Under the pieces are notes generated by a model. It was not told the DNA's origin, made no database searches, and was given only the letters and a program-made list of their open reading frames with translations. Below are positions 1 through 8,438 of a DNA stretch of 64,000 nt, in pieces. The stretch lies in IMG/VR virus record IMGVR_UViG_3300006117_000001, positions 1 to 64,000 of that record; one strand, written 5' to 3'. This DNA comes from a virus. A program made the position numbers and the translations under genes. The stretch's first letter is position 1, and each line of letters starts with the position of its first letter.

Positions 1-63
1 CATTTGCTCGGCAAGAGCAAACAATTCATCAAATCTATCCGGTGTAAATTCAAGAATTTGCAC
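1..63 (-). CDS. Partial gene cut by the window start, N-terminal 21 residues only
   Basis: A reading frame opens with GTG at 63-61, overlaps the end of the upstream gene and stays open to base 1. The visible start (MQILEFTPDRFDELFALAEQ) looks like a real soluble protein and resembles the beginning of GNAT-type acetyltransferases, but 21 residues do not prove it. No strong Shine-Dalgarno is visible, so the start is tentative. Confidence 0.4.
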   Translation of the reverse strand, partial: MQILEFTPDRFDELFALAEQM

Positions 64-490
64 TGGATAGATCTACAGTAATTTGGTATTGTTGGCGTAA
101 TTTTCCAATTGTTTTACCAAATCTTTCAATCACCACAGGAAAGCCCATTTGCTTAACTGCGTGGATTGTTTCTGTGTCATCAGTAACGCCAACAACTTTT
201 GTGTAATTTGATTTAATTAAAGCTTGAGCTAACTCTTTAAGATTATTTAAAAGCTCTTTATATTTATCAGCACTAAACACAAAAAGTTCACCAACCCCTG
301 GTTGCAAAATCTTCAATAAAAACAAGGTGTTACCTGTCCTAAAAGAACGGTATTCATTGCCTTGTAAAAGGTGGTGGATAGCAGCGTATACATGCTTCCA
401 ATCTCTACCAAACAAAGCCGTTGTTGGGCTACGTCTAATAATTTCTTGGACAGATAGTCTGCCGTCAGGGTCTTTTTTACTGTATTCCAT
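50..490 (-). CDS. Hypothetical protein, predicted leaderless
   Basis: 146 residues from the ATG at 490-488 (MEYSKKDPDGRL). The frame also runs upstream to a TTG at 508, but those codons are the GCGTATTAGT promoter element itself, so I chose the ATG, which coincides with the predicted transcription start. The protein is alpha/beta-like with no signal peptide or membrane segment; its second half (KVVGVTDD...VIERFGKTIG) is reminiscent of the C-terminal part of acetyltransferase-like phage proteins, which is only an impression. It is the last complete gene of the virion cluster in this window. Confidence 0.75.
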   Translation of the reverse strand: MEYSKKDPDGRLSVQEIIRRSPTTALFGRDWKHVYAAIHHLLQGNEYRSFRTGNTLFLLKILQPGVGELFVFSADKYKELLNNLKELAQALIKSNYTKVVGVTDDTETIHAVKQMGFPVVIERFGKTIGKLRQQYQITVDLSSANS

Positions 491-497
491 ACCTATA

Positions 498-526
498 CTA
501 ATACGCAAAATTCCTAGTTTTTGCCC
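498..526 (-). promoter_or_regulatory. Phage promoter P1: GGGCAA-N17-TATTAGT
   Basis: Minus-strand GCGTATTAGT at 506-497; -10-like TATTAG at 503-498, -35-like GGGCAA at 526-521, spacer exactly 17. The eighth base after TATTAG (490) is the A of the downstream ATG, predicting a leaderless transcript. Confidence 0.75.
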
Positions 527-531
527 TTAAA

Positions 532-783
532 TCAACGACTTGGACCATTAATTATTTCAGTAAATTCCCTTGCCCAATCCTGCCAAGTTCCGTATGTACT
601 AGGGTCTGGAATGGGGTAAACAGCAAAAGCCTCAGAATTAAGTAGGTTAAATGCTCCTAATTGCCAATTCTCTTCGGAGGCAAACTCAATGTTCTTTTGA
701 CCGTAGTAAATAGCCAAGTTGCCATTCCAGTCGTCCCAGCTCATATAGTCTGGAAGGCAAGGAAAAAACTGCTGAAAACTCAT
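532..783 (-). CDS. Hypothetical small virion-cluster protein
   Basis: 83 residues rich in Trp and Tyr (DYMSWDDWNG, YGTWQDWAREF), no membrane segment. The stop is 6 bases from the -35 element of P1 and the start follows the stop of the gp10-like gene directly, so it is translated as part of that operon. Aromatic-rich small proteins at this place are common in phages with adaptor/hub clusters; function unknown. Confidence 0.75.
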   Translation of the reverse strand: MSFQQFFPCLPDYMSWDDWNGNLAIYYGQKNIEFASEENWQLGAFNLLNSEAFAVYPIPDPSTYGTWQDWAREFTEIINGPSR

Positions 784-2934
784 TTAAGGTCTTTCGTCCC
801 CAAACTCAGCCGTAATCATATTTCGACCCATTTCAAAATTACCATCAATTTCGTTAGACTCAAACTTTAAACGAATTAAACGGTGCTCAACACGCAGGTC
901 GATTTTACCAGTATCTTGGGTAAAATAGTATGGTCCAGAGTTTTCTTCGTTTTGCCCACCAGCAAACTTACGACCCAAAATGGTTAGTGCCATTGTACCA
1001 GATTGTAAAAAGTTTGGCTCAATACGGCGTAGATGCATGCGGCGGTTTACACCCACCAAATTATCACCCGACGGACTACCAGTTAACCAGCTTATATCAC
1101 TAGTTGTAATAGTAGAATAGATAGCCTCTTCAGTATTTAAAGTGATCATATTAAGACCAAATTCATGCTGCCAAATTGAATAGCCGCCAGTTACGCTATA
1201 CACTGTTGCGCCAGCAATAGGGCTTGGAGAAATTGTTTTATTAACGGTAACTAATGTAACACCTGGCGTTCCAATGGTGGTGTTAAAAATGTTTTGGCTA
1301 GTTACAACTCGATAAATAGCAGATTGTGGATTGGTATCAGATGACACATAGCTACCAGGGCTAAACACCGGTGTCAAATCGCCAGCAACGTAAAATTGAT
1401 TAATAGCCGGTGCTGGTAAACTAGCGGGGTGGTTAATAACATAATGTGCTTGGTTATACTGCGGATTATATTCCCAACCAGCCCAAATAGGTGTTGGGAA
1501 TAGCTCGGTAGTATATCCACAAGAACGACGCGCACCTACTGCAGAACCAGCATCGTACCAAAGTTGATCTTTGACGTTGTAGATAATAGCATCAGTACAT
1601 TCTGTTGCTGTACCGCGGGGATAAAAAAACCAAATCTCGTTGTACCTTGGAACCTTAGTAGCCCAAACTTTTTGTCGTTGTTCGTAATTAAGGTTGTTAA
1701 ATAGCCAGTTTACGTTTTTATCGTTTGGTAATACTTTGACGTTACCATTGTATAAATAGAAACGGTCAACACCCATCCAGAAAAAGATACCGTCCATCTC
1801 CACAACTGCATTAGAAGACATGATGGAGATTTGGCTTGAAACAATATCGTAATTCCAATAAAACTGAGTTGCTTGTGAATTAAAGGAAACACGAATAAGA
1901 GAGTCCGTAGCCCAGAACAAGCCAGATGGCGAGGCAGTACCTCCACGCATTGGCAAACCCTTGACGATTTTAGAGCTTGCCACGTTGACTTGGTTTGCTA
2001 ATGGACCGTTCCAATCATAAAAGTTTTGATTGGTATACGTAGAATCTACGTTGTTATTTGCAATGAAGCCATGTGAGCCATATACAAAAATAAATGGATA
2101 CAATACGCACACACCACCATCAACGCTAATGGGTTTGTAGGTGGGGTTTTGGCCCTCACTATCACAAAGGCCAGTGAAATAATAATCATTATCATTATCT
2201 GGCAACACATTACCAACCAATACCTGAGTGGCCACACCATTGTCAATATTAACTAGGTTTAAACCTGGGTGGGCAAAACACGCTAGATTACCGCCTTGTG
2301 GACTAAACTGTGCGTCAAACTGCCAATCATTACGATATGGGCCGTTTTGTGGATCGGGTGTAAAAATGCTGCTGTTTAACCAGATTTTACTAATTGTTCC
2401 CGCTGGTGCTGCAGGGGTAAATGTAATGGTAGTAGTATTTGTTGGACTACCTGTGTAAACCGAAGTACTAATTGTGTAGACTGTTGGTGTACCAGTTTGG
2501 CTGATAATAAAAGTCTTAGTTGGTGCAAAAGTAGTTGTTGCATTACCGGGGACAACTACTTGAGTTGTTGTATTTGATGTTACATTGGCAAATACAGAAC
2601 CAGGCAAAAAGTTAACAACAAATGGACCACTACCTGCACCATAAGATGTGCCAGTAGTAAAAACATCTAAAGTTTCTGCGTTACCAGCAAAAATATAGTT
2701 AACACCATTATATGGAATGGCAATCATGCCACGGTAGATACCGTTAAATGCTGTAAAAATGGCTTTGTAGCCACCAATCTTTTTGGGGTCACCACGCTGA
2801 AAACGACACCATACACCATCAGTATATTGGTCGTTTTGAAATACTGTACCGTCGCGTTTAATCCCAGCCGGTATTGCTAGGCTGTAAATTGATGTATATT
2901 GCGAGGTATCTTGTTGCTGATTATCAGCCGGCAT
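784..2934 (-). CDS. Tail hub / packaged-DNA stabilisation protein, gp10-like
   Basis: 716 residues. The N-terminus (about 40-56, GVWCRFQRGDPKKIGGY) and the repeated blade-like segments (MDGIFFWMGVDRFYLYNG, NEIWFFYPRG, IYNVKDQLWYD) are what one sees in P22 gp10-type beta-propeller tail hubs; the C-terminus has a beta-rich domain ending in ITAEFGDERP. P22 gp10 is about 470 residues, so this is longer, with a Thr/Asn-rich insertion at about 105-190. It abuts its neighbours (stop/start touching at 783/784 and 2934/2935). Likely the lower collar of a short tail. Assignment is by pattern and context, not alignment. Confidence 0.65.
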   Translation of the reverse strand: MPADNQQQDTSQYTSIYSLAIPAGIKRDGTVFQNDQYTDGVWCRFQRGDPKKIGGYKAIFTAFNGIYRGMIAIPYNGVNYIFAGNAETLDVFTTGTSYGAGSGPFVVNFLPGSVFANVTSNTTTQVVVPGNATTTFAPTKTFIISQTGTPTVYTISTSVYTGSPTNTTTITFTPAAPAGTISKIWLNSSIFTPDPQNGPYRNDWQFDAQFSPQGGNLACFAHPGLNLVNIDNGVATQVLVGNVLPDNDNDYYFTGLCDSEGQNPTYKPISVDGGVCVLYPFIFVYGSHGFIANNNVDSTYTNQNFYDWNGPLANQVNVASSKIVKGLPMRGGTASPSGLFWATDSLIRVSFNSQATQFYWNYDIVSSQISIMSSNAVVEMDGIFFWMGVDRFYLYNGNVKVLPNDKNVNWLFNNLNYEQRQKVWATKVPRYNEIWFFYPRGTATECTDAIIYNVKDQLWYDAGSAVGARRSCGYTTELFPTPIWAGWEYNPQYNQAHYVINHPASLPAPAINQFYVAGDLTPVFSPGSYVSSDTNPQSAIYRVVTSQNIFNTTIGTPGVTLVTVNKTISPSPIAGATVYSVTGGYSIWQHEFGLNMITLNTEEAIYSTITTSDISWLTGSPSGDNLVGVNRRMHLRRIEPNFLQSGTMALTILGRKFAGGQNEENSGPYYFTQDTGKIDLRVEHRLIRLKFESNEIDGNFEMGRNMITAEFGDERP

Positions 2935-4197
2935 TTAGAACGTTCCGCCGTCAATTAGTTGCGCTACAAGTCTTGCGTTTACTGTGACCAATGGCTGTAA
3001 TATATTGGAGTTATCAATGTTAATGATCTCCGTGCTATTTGCAGATAAGCCAAGCACACTAGTACCAGCAAGGTACATGCCTGTGTGGGTGTCATTGTTA
3101 AATGAGAAAGATGGTAACGCTGCAGTACCATTGGCAGCATAGTAAATGCCAGTTGAGCTTTGAGTTAGTACGTAAAGATTTAAGCCATCACTTAATACAA
3201 CTACAATAGCCCCAGCAGCTAATACTAAAGGTGGTTGTGAGCTACCAGAAACAGTAAAGTTAACGTTATAGCCAGTTTGATTGGTGTTGTTAACCAAAAC
3301 ATAAAGCTGGGTAATCGCTGGTAAAGTAACCGTTAATGTGGTTGTACGTGAACCTGTTTGCGCAATATAGGTTTGGATGATTGGCGCAAAAGATACCAGA
3401 CTTAATGATGACCCAGGGATATTATCAACGTCGTATGTTGCTGAAGTAAAGGTAAGGTTTGATGGGGAGGTGTATCCAACCGTAATAAAGTTACCGGTAT
3501 TGCTGTCGTAAATGACGTACCCAGAATCACCTGGGTTAGCTGTAATGGCAGCTTGTCCGTTAATTAATGCTGGGGAAACTGGAGTAATGGATAGCGCACC
3601 ACCACCACTATTTCTAAAACCAATATACCAACCAGTTGAAAGGGTACTTGGTACTGGTAGGTTTATTACACCAGCACCAGCGTTCCAGTTAAATGTAGAA
3701 GCGCGGCTAAGGTCGTTTAGTGTTGGTGTAGCTGTAATGTCAACAACGTTTTGTGTAGTTGCTAGCTGACCAGATACGGTAGTCAAGCCGGCACCCTGCA
3801 ATGTTACTGCATCAGCGTATGATGTACCAACTCCAAACGCTATATTTGACCAAGTACCACCCAGAGTAGTATTATTAGTAAGATATACGTACTTAGCAGC
3901 ACCAACAGCAACAGTGATTGACTCAGCACCAGCAGCATCGGTAACAGTAAAGGCATGTGCTCCCAAATTGCGGAAAAGAATGTCTGAACCAACGGCGCCT
4001 TGTGTCGCATCAGGTAATAAAATGATAAGACCATCAACACTAGCAACACAGTCCATAATACGGGCTGCAGGAACCTGTGTAGGGTTAACAACAGTAGGCC
4101 AGTAGAGCTGAGTGTTGGAGCTAAAGTTGAGAGCATAGTATGAAACGTCGGTGGGCTGAACGACATTACCAGTGAAGGGGGAAGTAAATGTTGTCAT
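2935..4197 (-). CDS. Fibre-like structural protein ending in GGTF
   Basis: 420 residues, beta-rich, Thr/Ser/Gly-heavy, low in charge. It begins MTTFTSPFTGNVVQPTDVSYY and ends AQLIDGGTF, the same terminal GG(T/S)F seen in the proteins at 12637 and 17815. A near-C-terminal SFNNDTHTGMYLAGTSVLGL segment resembles phage fibre motifs (F..D..TG.Y) common in environmental phages. It sits between the adaptor-type genes and the gp10-like hub, so a tail-attached fibre or head fibre is likely. Starts 3 bp after the stop of the adaptor gene. Confidence 0.65.
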   Translation of the reverse strand: MTTFTSPFTGNVVQPTDVSYYALNFSSNTQLYWPTVVNPTQVPAARIMDCVASVDGLIILLPDATQGAVGSDILFRNLGAHAFTVTDAAGAESITVAVGAAKYVYLTNNTTLGGTWSNIAFGVGTSYADAVTLQGAGLTTVSGQLATTQNVVDITATPTLNDLSRASTFNWNAGAGVINLPVPSTLSTGWYIGFRNSGGGALSITPVSPALINGQAAITANPGDSGYVIYDSNTGNFITVGYTSPSNLTFTSATYDVDNIPGSSLSLVSFAPIIQTYIAQTGSRTTTLTVTLPAITQLYVLVNNTNQTGYNVNFTVSGSSQPPLVLAAGAIVVVLSDGLNLYVLTQSSTGIYYAANGTAALPSFSFNNDTHTGMYLAGTSVLGLSANSTEIINIDNSNILQPLVTVNARLVAQLIDGGTF

Positions 4198-4200
4198 ATA

Positions 4201-4821
4201 TTATGGCTCTTGGACGGTAGTATTTCTATCCACACGACGAGCATTGTCCTCTTTCTTAAGAGCAGCTAGTGCATCTGTGTAATAAGATTTCCACACAGGC
4301 AGCTTGTCAAGAGCCTTTAAGTAGCCCTGTGCTTGGAGTAATGTTCCAAATAACATCGCCTGCGGCGCTTCTCTAGTAAATAGATTTTGCTGATTGGTTG
4401 TATCCAACGGTTGGATTTCGCTGTAGTAAATTATTTCCACTGGAGTTGCTGCAGCGGAAGCTGGTGCAATTGCCCAGTTGTTGTAGTCGTATTCTGCGTA
4501 GTAAAGAGGAACGGCCGGTGTAGACTCAGATTGGTACTGCGCTACATAATCTTGTGAGCGCATTAAAATAGGTTTGCCATTTGACTTTAACGAAACAGTT
4601 TTTCTCCAACGTGCTGGCTTAGCAACAATAACTTGGTTTTGTGCTAGTGTTGTTTCAACAACGGTCAACTGCAAGTAAGTTTTAAGTTCAGCAGCAATAG
4701 CAGATTCAGCCAAGCCAATCAAGCTAGGAATCTGAGCGACAAATTGCGCGTCATTACGTTCCATGTAATTTTGCACATCGGATACCAAATTGTCGTACGT
4801 CATTACGTATGCGTTGGTCAT
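4201..4821 (-). CDS. Head-tail adaptor-like protein
   Basis: 206 residues. Helical N-terminus (YDNLVSDVQNYMERND), a beta segment around residue 55-100 and a helical C-terminus. This is the pattern of adaptor proteins that dock under the portal in SU10-type short-tailed phages. Overlaps the next upstream gene by 4 bp (ATGA), so the two are translationally coupled. Family placement is from memory of the pattern. Confidence 0.6.
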   Translation of the reverse strand: MTNAYVMTYDNLVSDVQNYMERNDAQFVAQIPSLIGLAESAIAAELKTYLQLTVVETTLAQNQVIVAKPARWRKTVSLKSNGKPILMRSQDYVAQYQSESTPAVPLYYAEYDYNNWAIAPASAAATPVEIIYYSEIQPLDTTNQQNLFTREAPQAMLFGTLLQAQGYLKALDKLPVWKSYYTDALAALKKEDNARRVDRNTTVQEP

Positions 4822-5885
4822 CTTGTGTAGTAACTCACGTTAGGGGTCAGCATTATCGGACTTTTGTCTCTTTCCTCGTTGCTCGCTATCATAAAATGTT
4901 TTTCAGCTTGCATCTCTAAATATTGGATACGTGCAAGATCAACGCCGGGTATTTGCATAGACAAGCGATGAGACAATGTAGCTTGCACAGAGTTAATCCA
5001 GCGGTCTGGCACATAGATTTGGTTTGTCAATGAACCAACGTCTTCCATTTGCTTTTCAACAACTAGCTGAAACATCTGAAAATCGTTATTTGCGACAGGC
5101 CAGAGGTACATAGATGGCTCAATGGTTCTATCAAACCAATACTGCAATGAGCGCACTGAGGGAAATTGTTTGTTTGGCAAATTCCAGTAGTCGTCGCGGT
5201 TTAGGCGCGCTAGTGGAATGACCTGTTGGCTCGTAGAAAATACAATCTGACGTATTGAGAACGTGGGCAACACAGTCTCACGCAAACGGTAGTACTGATG
5301 ATTGGGAGTGGTGCTAATATTAAAATAGGCCCACTGGCGATCAGCCAATGTGGTCGCTGGGAATTGTTGGATCAGTGTCCAAGTAATTCCGTCATCACTG
5401 ACCTCATAGGCAAAGTTGTAAGTTGTTGTCGTACCTGGCGCAGCATAACCATTAAAACCAACATAAAACACTGGCTGTGGCTGTGGGTATGTCAGACCAA
5501 AGTAATTCTCGCCAACGGTTGACGTAGCAACTTGGTTTAAATTCTGATCAAATACTGTGGGGGATTGTGGATTGTCAACTGGAAGATAACTAGACGCTGC
5601 GGAGTTAACGATGTAGACCCAGTTTGCTTCTCTGACGTCAATGGTAGTTTTTGGAAGAACTAACTGCTGTTGTGCTGTAACAGCACCGTACAATTGGTTC
5701 TCTAGTAACCAGAGATTGACACCTAAATTGGATAGGTTTTGTAGATTGTAGAAAAGGGCTTGCTTACCAGCGTTAACATATTCTGGCGTTATTTCCTCAG
5801 CGGTTTTACCAGCATCACGAAACGCAAAAGAAATTAGTTGGTCAACATTAATTGTTGTTTGACCAGTCGTCCCAGAGTATGCCAT
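4818..5885 (-). CDS. Head-tail connector or tail nozzle-like structural protein
   Basis: 355 residues. Helical start (VDQLISFAFRDAGKTAEEI...VNAGKQALFYNLQNLSNLG), then a discoidin/beta-sandwich-like centre (YEVSDDGITWTLIQQF, NHQYYRLRET), then a helical end with RLNRDDYWNLPNK. The helical ends recall the adaptor downstream, suggesting an adaptor fold with an inserted beta domain. Starts at 5885, just beyond the small basic gene 5887-6054. Confidence 0.55.
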   Translation of the reverse strand: MAYSGTTGQTTINVDQLISFAFRDAGKTAEEITPEYVNAGKQALFYNLQNLSNLGVNLWLLENQLYGAVTAQQQLVLPKTTIDVREANWVYIVNSAASSYLPVDNPQSPTVFDQNLNQVATSTVGENYFGLTYPQPQPVFYVGFNGYAAPGTTTTYNFAYEVSDDGITWTLIQQFPATTLADRQWAYFNISTTPNHQYYRLRETVLPTFSIRQIVFSTSQQVIPLARLNRDDYWNLPNKQFPSVRSLQYWFDRTIEPSMYLWPVANNDFQMFQLVVEKQMEDVGSLTNQIYVPDRWINSVQATLSHRLSMQIPGVDLARIQYLEMQAEKHFMIASNEERDKSPIMLTPNVSYYTR

Positions 5886-5886
5886 G

Positions 5887-6054
5887 TTATCGTCCGCGAC
5901 CAGCGGCCTTTTTCATTACTGTTTTGGGCAAGTTGGGTTTAGCCTTGCCAGCCTTAATAAACTCTTTACCAACCTTCTTTGGTATGCCGAGAGTTGATTT
6001 GCCGGCAGCTGCGGCGTACATTGCCTTCATTTGCTGTTCGGATTTGATTGGCAT
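5887..6054 (-). CDS. Small basic phage protein
   Basis: 55 residues, [20 protein letters not shown] followed by [13 protein letters not shown] and a Lys/Arg tail ending GRGR. This is a recurrent small protein in environmental phage genomes (pattern K.E.Q..M.AA..GKS..GIP..VGKEF), function unknown. Start ATG 6054-6052 overlaps the stop of the Lys/Gly-rich gene by one base (TAATG). Confidence 0.75.
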   Translation of the reverse strand: MPIKSEQQMKAMYAAAAGKSTLGIPKKVGKEFIKAGKAKPNLPKTVMKKAAGRGR

Positions 6055-6743
6055 TATGAGCAAGTCCCGCCAGTGTTCATCTTTTTAGCTTTACCACCCT
6101 TTTTCATTGCAGGTGCGGCTGGCGCAGCAGGAGGCATAGCAGGAGGCATAGCAGCTGGCGCAGCAGCTGGTGCGGGTGCTGGGTTCATACCACCTTGGTT
6201 TACAAACTGAGATTGCTGAGCTGGTCCAAGATACTTCATAGCATTTTTGGCACGTTCCAGCATACGACGACGTTCCATATCATTGGCAGATCCTTGACCA
6301 ATTCCACCAGGTAGGGCATTTTGCATAGCAGCTTGTTGTAAACCTGTGCTACCGCCATCAGCCATTTTCTTAACAGCTTTGCCACCTTTTTGTAATTTAG
6401 TAGCTTTAATATCTTTGGTTTTTTCGATGTTATCTAGATCGCCAGCTTTTTTCTTGGCGCCATAAACATTATCTACTGAACCACCAGTTTTATATTTACG
6501 GACAGTGCCGACTGCCTTTTTGGCACGGCCACCTTTTTTCAAGGTAGACAGATCCGTTTTCTCACCAGGATGCTCTTGTTTATCGTGAATGGCAATCGCC
6601 TTTTTCACTATGGCTTTATCTTGGGCAATGTCAGCAGTATCAGTGACTTTACGATCGCGCTTAGTGTAATTGCTTACCTGCGTCTGAACCAAGCCGCCTT
6701 TTTTAAAACATTGCATTTTTGGTAGTTTTTTAAAATCGTCCAT
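6054..6743 (-). CDS. Lys/Gly-rich protein with KGG repeats, [10 protein letters not shown] start
   Basis: 229 residues, highly basic, with KKGG(R/K)AK or KTGGS repeats about every 25-40 residues and an Ala/Pro-rich stretch near 180-215. The first ten residues ([10 protein letters not shown]) are identical to those of the gene at 48852-49142. Basic, low-complexity composition suggests a DNA- or capsid-associated virion protein, which is inference. The start has an AGGG seven bases upstream and lies 23 nt after the predicted +1 of P2. Confidence 0.65.
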   Translation of the reverse strand: MDDFKKLPKMQCFKKGGLVQTQVSNYTKRDRKVTDTADIAQDKAIVKKAIAIHDKQEHPGEKTDLSTLKKGGRAKKAVGTVRKYKTGGSVDNVYGAKKKAGDLDNIEKTKDIKATKLQKGGKAVKKMADGGSTGLQQAAMQNALPGGIGQGSANDMERRRMLERAKNAMKYLGPAQQSQFVNQGGMNPAPAPAAAPAAMPPAMPPAAPAAPAMKKGGKAKKMNTGGTCS

Positions 6744-6773
6744 TTCTGTCCCTGTAGGTTATTCCTATATCTA

Positions 6774-6802
6774 CTAATACGCTAAATCAAGCGTTTACGC
6801 CC
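6774..6802 (-). promoter_or_regulatory. Phage promoter P2: GGGCGT-N17-TATTAGT
   Basis: GCGTATTAGT at 6782-6773; TATTAG 6779-6774; GGGCGT 6802-6797; spacer 17. The -35 element begins in the stop codon (TAG) of the GIY-YIG gene. Followed by AGATATAGG, the same sequence as after P8 at 48142. Predicted +1 is A at 6766. Confidence 0.75.
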
Positions 6803-7395
6803 TAAATTCCGCTTAAAAATAGCGCTCTTTCACGTTTTCTTCTATTTTTTGTGGCTTTGCTTAAATACTGTTTGCAATTATCAAAATGGTATCTTGTCAT
6901 ATTAGACCCTTTCTTTTTTGTTAATTTGCATTTTGGGCAGGTTATTAATTCAGCATTTTTCTTTGTTTCTGATTGCTTTTTTGCGTATTCTGGATTAAGC
7001 ATTGGGGAAATCCATGAACCATTTAAAACAGCAATTTTTTGTATTGATTTTCTTTTTTGACTATATTCTTTTGTTTGTGTGTGATGAACACCTTTGGTTA
7101 CCCGTTCTTGTTGCCATTTTGGTAGTTTAGCCCCAGAAATTCCCTCACCACCTAACGTTTTATTTACCAAAAATCCAAAAACATTAAAATGTTTAATTAA
7201 ATCAATTTCCTCTTTAAATGCTTCAACTTCTGTTAATTGGTCAGCTAAAATGACAACAGAATACCCATATTTATTAACAACGTTATGCCAGTGTGGATTT
7301 CTTCCCGTTTTTTGATACGCCCTTTTATTGCTACCTTTTCCAATATAAAAAATAGTGCCGTCTGGTTTAGTATGAGCATAAACGTAATGTTGCAT
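6802..7395 (-). CDS. GIY-YIG homing endonuclease with a lysozyme-like C-terminal tail
   Basis: 197 residues from ATG 7395 (MQHYVYAHTKPDGTIFYIGKG); an in-frame GTG at 7407 lies in the end of the lysozyme gene and is less likely. The GIY-YIG signature is YVY...FYIG with following GKGSNKRAY, then a catalytic-type Glu region (EVEAFKEEIDLI). A CPKC zinc-knuckle-like segment lies near residue 155. The last residues (RERALFLSGI) are identical to the end of the lysozyme encoded directly upstream, so the element seems to have entered the lysozyme 3' end and to carry or displace that end. Confidence 0.8.
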   Translation of the reverse strand: MQHYVYAHTKPDGTIFYIGKGSNKRAYQKTGRNPHWHNVVNKYGYSVVILADQLTEVEAFKEEIDLIKHFNVFGFLVNKTLGGEGISGAKLPKWQQERVTKGVHHTQTKEYSQKRKSIQKIAVLNGSWISPMLNPEYAKKQSETKKNAELITCPKCKLTKKKGSNMTRYHFDNCKQYLSKATKNRRKRERALFLSGI

Positions 7396-7396
7396 A

Positions 7397-7918
7397 TTAA
7401 ATACCACTTAAAAACAATGCTCTTTCACGTTCCCTGCGTTTTTGTAATACAGCAGGTTTGTTCCACATTAAAAAAGCGTCTGCAGCTCCTTTTAAGTCAT
7501 TCTCGTTAATTTTTTTAACAACAGTGGATTTTTTAAAATTTGTGGCCCCAAGATTAAAACAAAGGCTGTATAGGGCGTCGTATTGGTTCTGGCTAAGGGA
7601 TACCTTCACCGAGCTCTCTACGGCCTCGCTACACCACTTTAAATCGCTTCTAAGGAGGTCTTCTACCTGCTCGTCAGTAAGAACGGCGTCTTTTAGGTGA
7701 GGCTCGTCTGCCTTGATTAAATGGCCTACACCAATGGTAAGCAGACCCTTAGAGTCTTTATAGGCTTTATTACGGGAGCCTTCTTCTTTGATGATAAAGT
7801 CTAGGGTGGATTTAGCGATTGCCATAATGTTTTCTTCAATCTGGGTAAATCGGTCTGTAAAGTGAATTATTGCAAAACTACCTAACAGCCATAATGCTAC
7901 AGCGACTACTTTTTTCAT
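7397..7918 (-). CDS. Endolysin, GH24 lysozyme with signal-anchor-like N-terminus
   Basis: 173 residues. Cuts the beta-1,4 bond between MurNAc and GlcNAc. The T4-lysozyme-type triad E-x8-D-x5-T is present as Glu46, Asp55 and Thr61 (EEGSRNKAYKDSKGLLTIGV). The first 20 residues (MKKVVAVALWLLGSFAIIHF) form a weakly hydrophobic segment typical of a SAR signal-anchor or uncleaved signal, suggesting Sec export rather than holin-only release. The C-terminus RERALFLSGI is shared with the GIY-YIG protein. The gene has a good AAGGAG site and an apparent host-type promoter. Confidence 0.9.
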   Translation of the reverse strand: MKKVVAVALWLLGSFAIIHFTDRFTQIEENIMAIAKSTLDFIIKEEGSRNKAYKDSKGLLTIGVGHLIKADEPHLKDAVLTDEQVEDLLRSDLKWCSEAVESSVKVSLSQNQYDALYSLCFNLGATNFKKSTVVKKINENDLKGAADAFLMWNKPAVLQKRRERERALFLSGI

Positions 7919-7939
7919 TTTTACTCCTTACTCTGTGCC

Positions 7940-7948
7940 ATTATAACA
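7940..7948 (-). promoter_or_regulatory. Host sigma70-like extended -10 promoter for the lysozyme
   Basis: Minus strand reads TGTTATAATGG: a perfect TATAAT (7945-7940) with the extended TG one base upstream. No clear -35. Predicted +1 falls about 7 bases on, just before AGTAAGGAGTAAAAATG of the lysozyme gene. Unlike the other operons here, it lacks the GCGTATTAGT element. Confidence 0.5.
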
Positions 7949-7964
7949 GGGCTCAAATTGGGGT

Positions 7965-8438
7965 TTATTGTGATTCAAATGCCTGTAGTTGGGTCAATTG
8001 ATCCGCTAGTTTGCGGTATTTTTCGTTGTTTTCGATGGCAATGGAGAGGAGGGTAGCTGTGTCAATGGTGCTGGCGGTACCATCAAGGCTGCTGGGGGCT
8101 GAGGCCTCACCAGTCGCACTGGCGTTGAACACCCGCACAAAGCCGTTGCTAATAGCACACCGATTAGACCCAACAGCCAAAGTGATTTGTTTTTGTAGAT
8201 CGGCATTGTGATTTGATACTTTGGTAATTTGGTCAATATACTGCACAACCAGCTGGTCACCTTTTTGCTCAATGTCATCTTTTTCCTTTAATGCTAGTTC
8301 GTTTGCCTTTTCTATTTTAGCAATGTAATAGTCTGAAGTCCAGCTATAACCCACATAGCCACCTGCCACAATAGACAAGGATGCAATGGTGATGTATAGG
8401 TAGACTCCACTAATACCGCTTAGAAGTATTTTCCACAT
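7965..8438 (-). CDS. Rz: Rz-like inner-membrane spanin
   Basis: 157 residues. One N-terminal membrane segment (about 10-32, VYLYITIASLSIVAGGYVGY), then a charged periplasmic coiled coil (KIEKANELALKEKDDIEQKG). Together with the embedded Rz1 it would bridge inner and outer membranes and disrupt the outer membrane at lysis. Lies in the lysis cassette, overlapping the membrane protein gene at 8438 by one base. Assignment rests on topology, context and the nested Rz1. Confidence 0.75.
   Translation of the reverse strand: MWKILLSGISGVYLYITIASLSIVAGGYVGYSWTSDYYIAKIEKANELALKEKDDIEQKGDQLVVQYIDQITKVSNHNADLQKQITLAVGSNRCAISNGFVRVFNASATGEASAPSSLDGTASTIDTATLLSIAIENNEKYRKLADQLTQLQAFESQ
8006..8206 (-). CDS. 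Rz1: Rz1-like outer-membrane lipoprotein spanin nested in Rz
   Basis: 66 residues in another frame, wholly inside Rz, starting MPIYKNKSLWLLGLIGVLLA. A signal peptide ends in a lipobox-like LCGC; the mature part is short and Pro-rich (RPQPPAALMVPPAPL), as in lambda Rz1. The frame extends upstream to 8278 but the ATG at 8206 gives a proper signal peptide. Nested Rz1 genes are well known and support calling the outer gene Rz. Confidence 0.75.
   Translation of the reverse strand: MPIYKNKSLWLLGLIGVLLATALCGCSTPVRLVRPQPPAALMVPPAPLTQLPSSPLPSKTTKNTAN

Noticed and set aside
497-506. ACTAATACGC on the plus strand resembles the start of a T7 promoter (TAATACGACTC)
   Set aside because: The rest of the T7 consensus is missing, no single-subunit RNA polymerase gene is present, and the element points into genes only when read as GCGTATTAGT.
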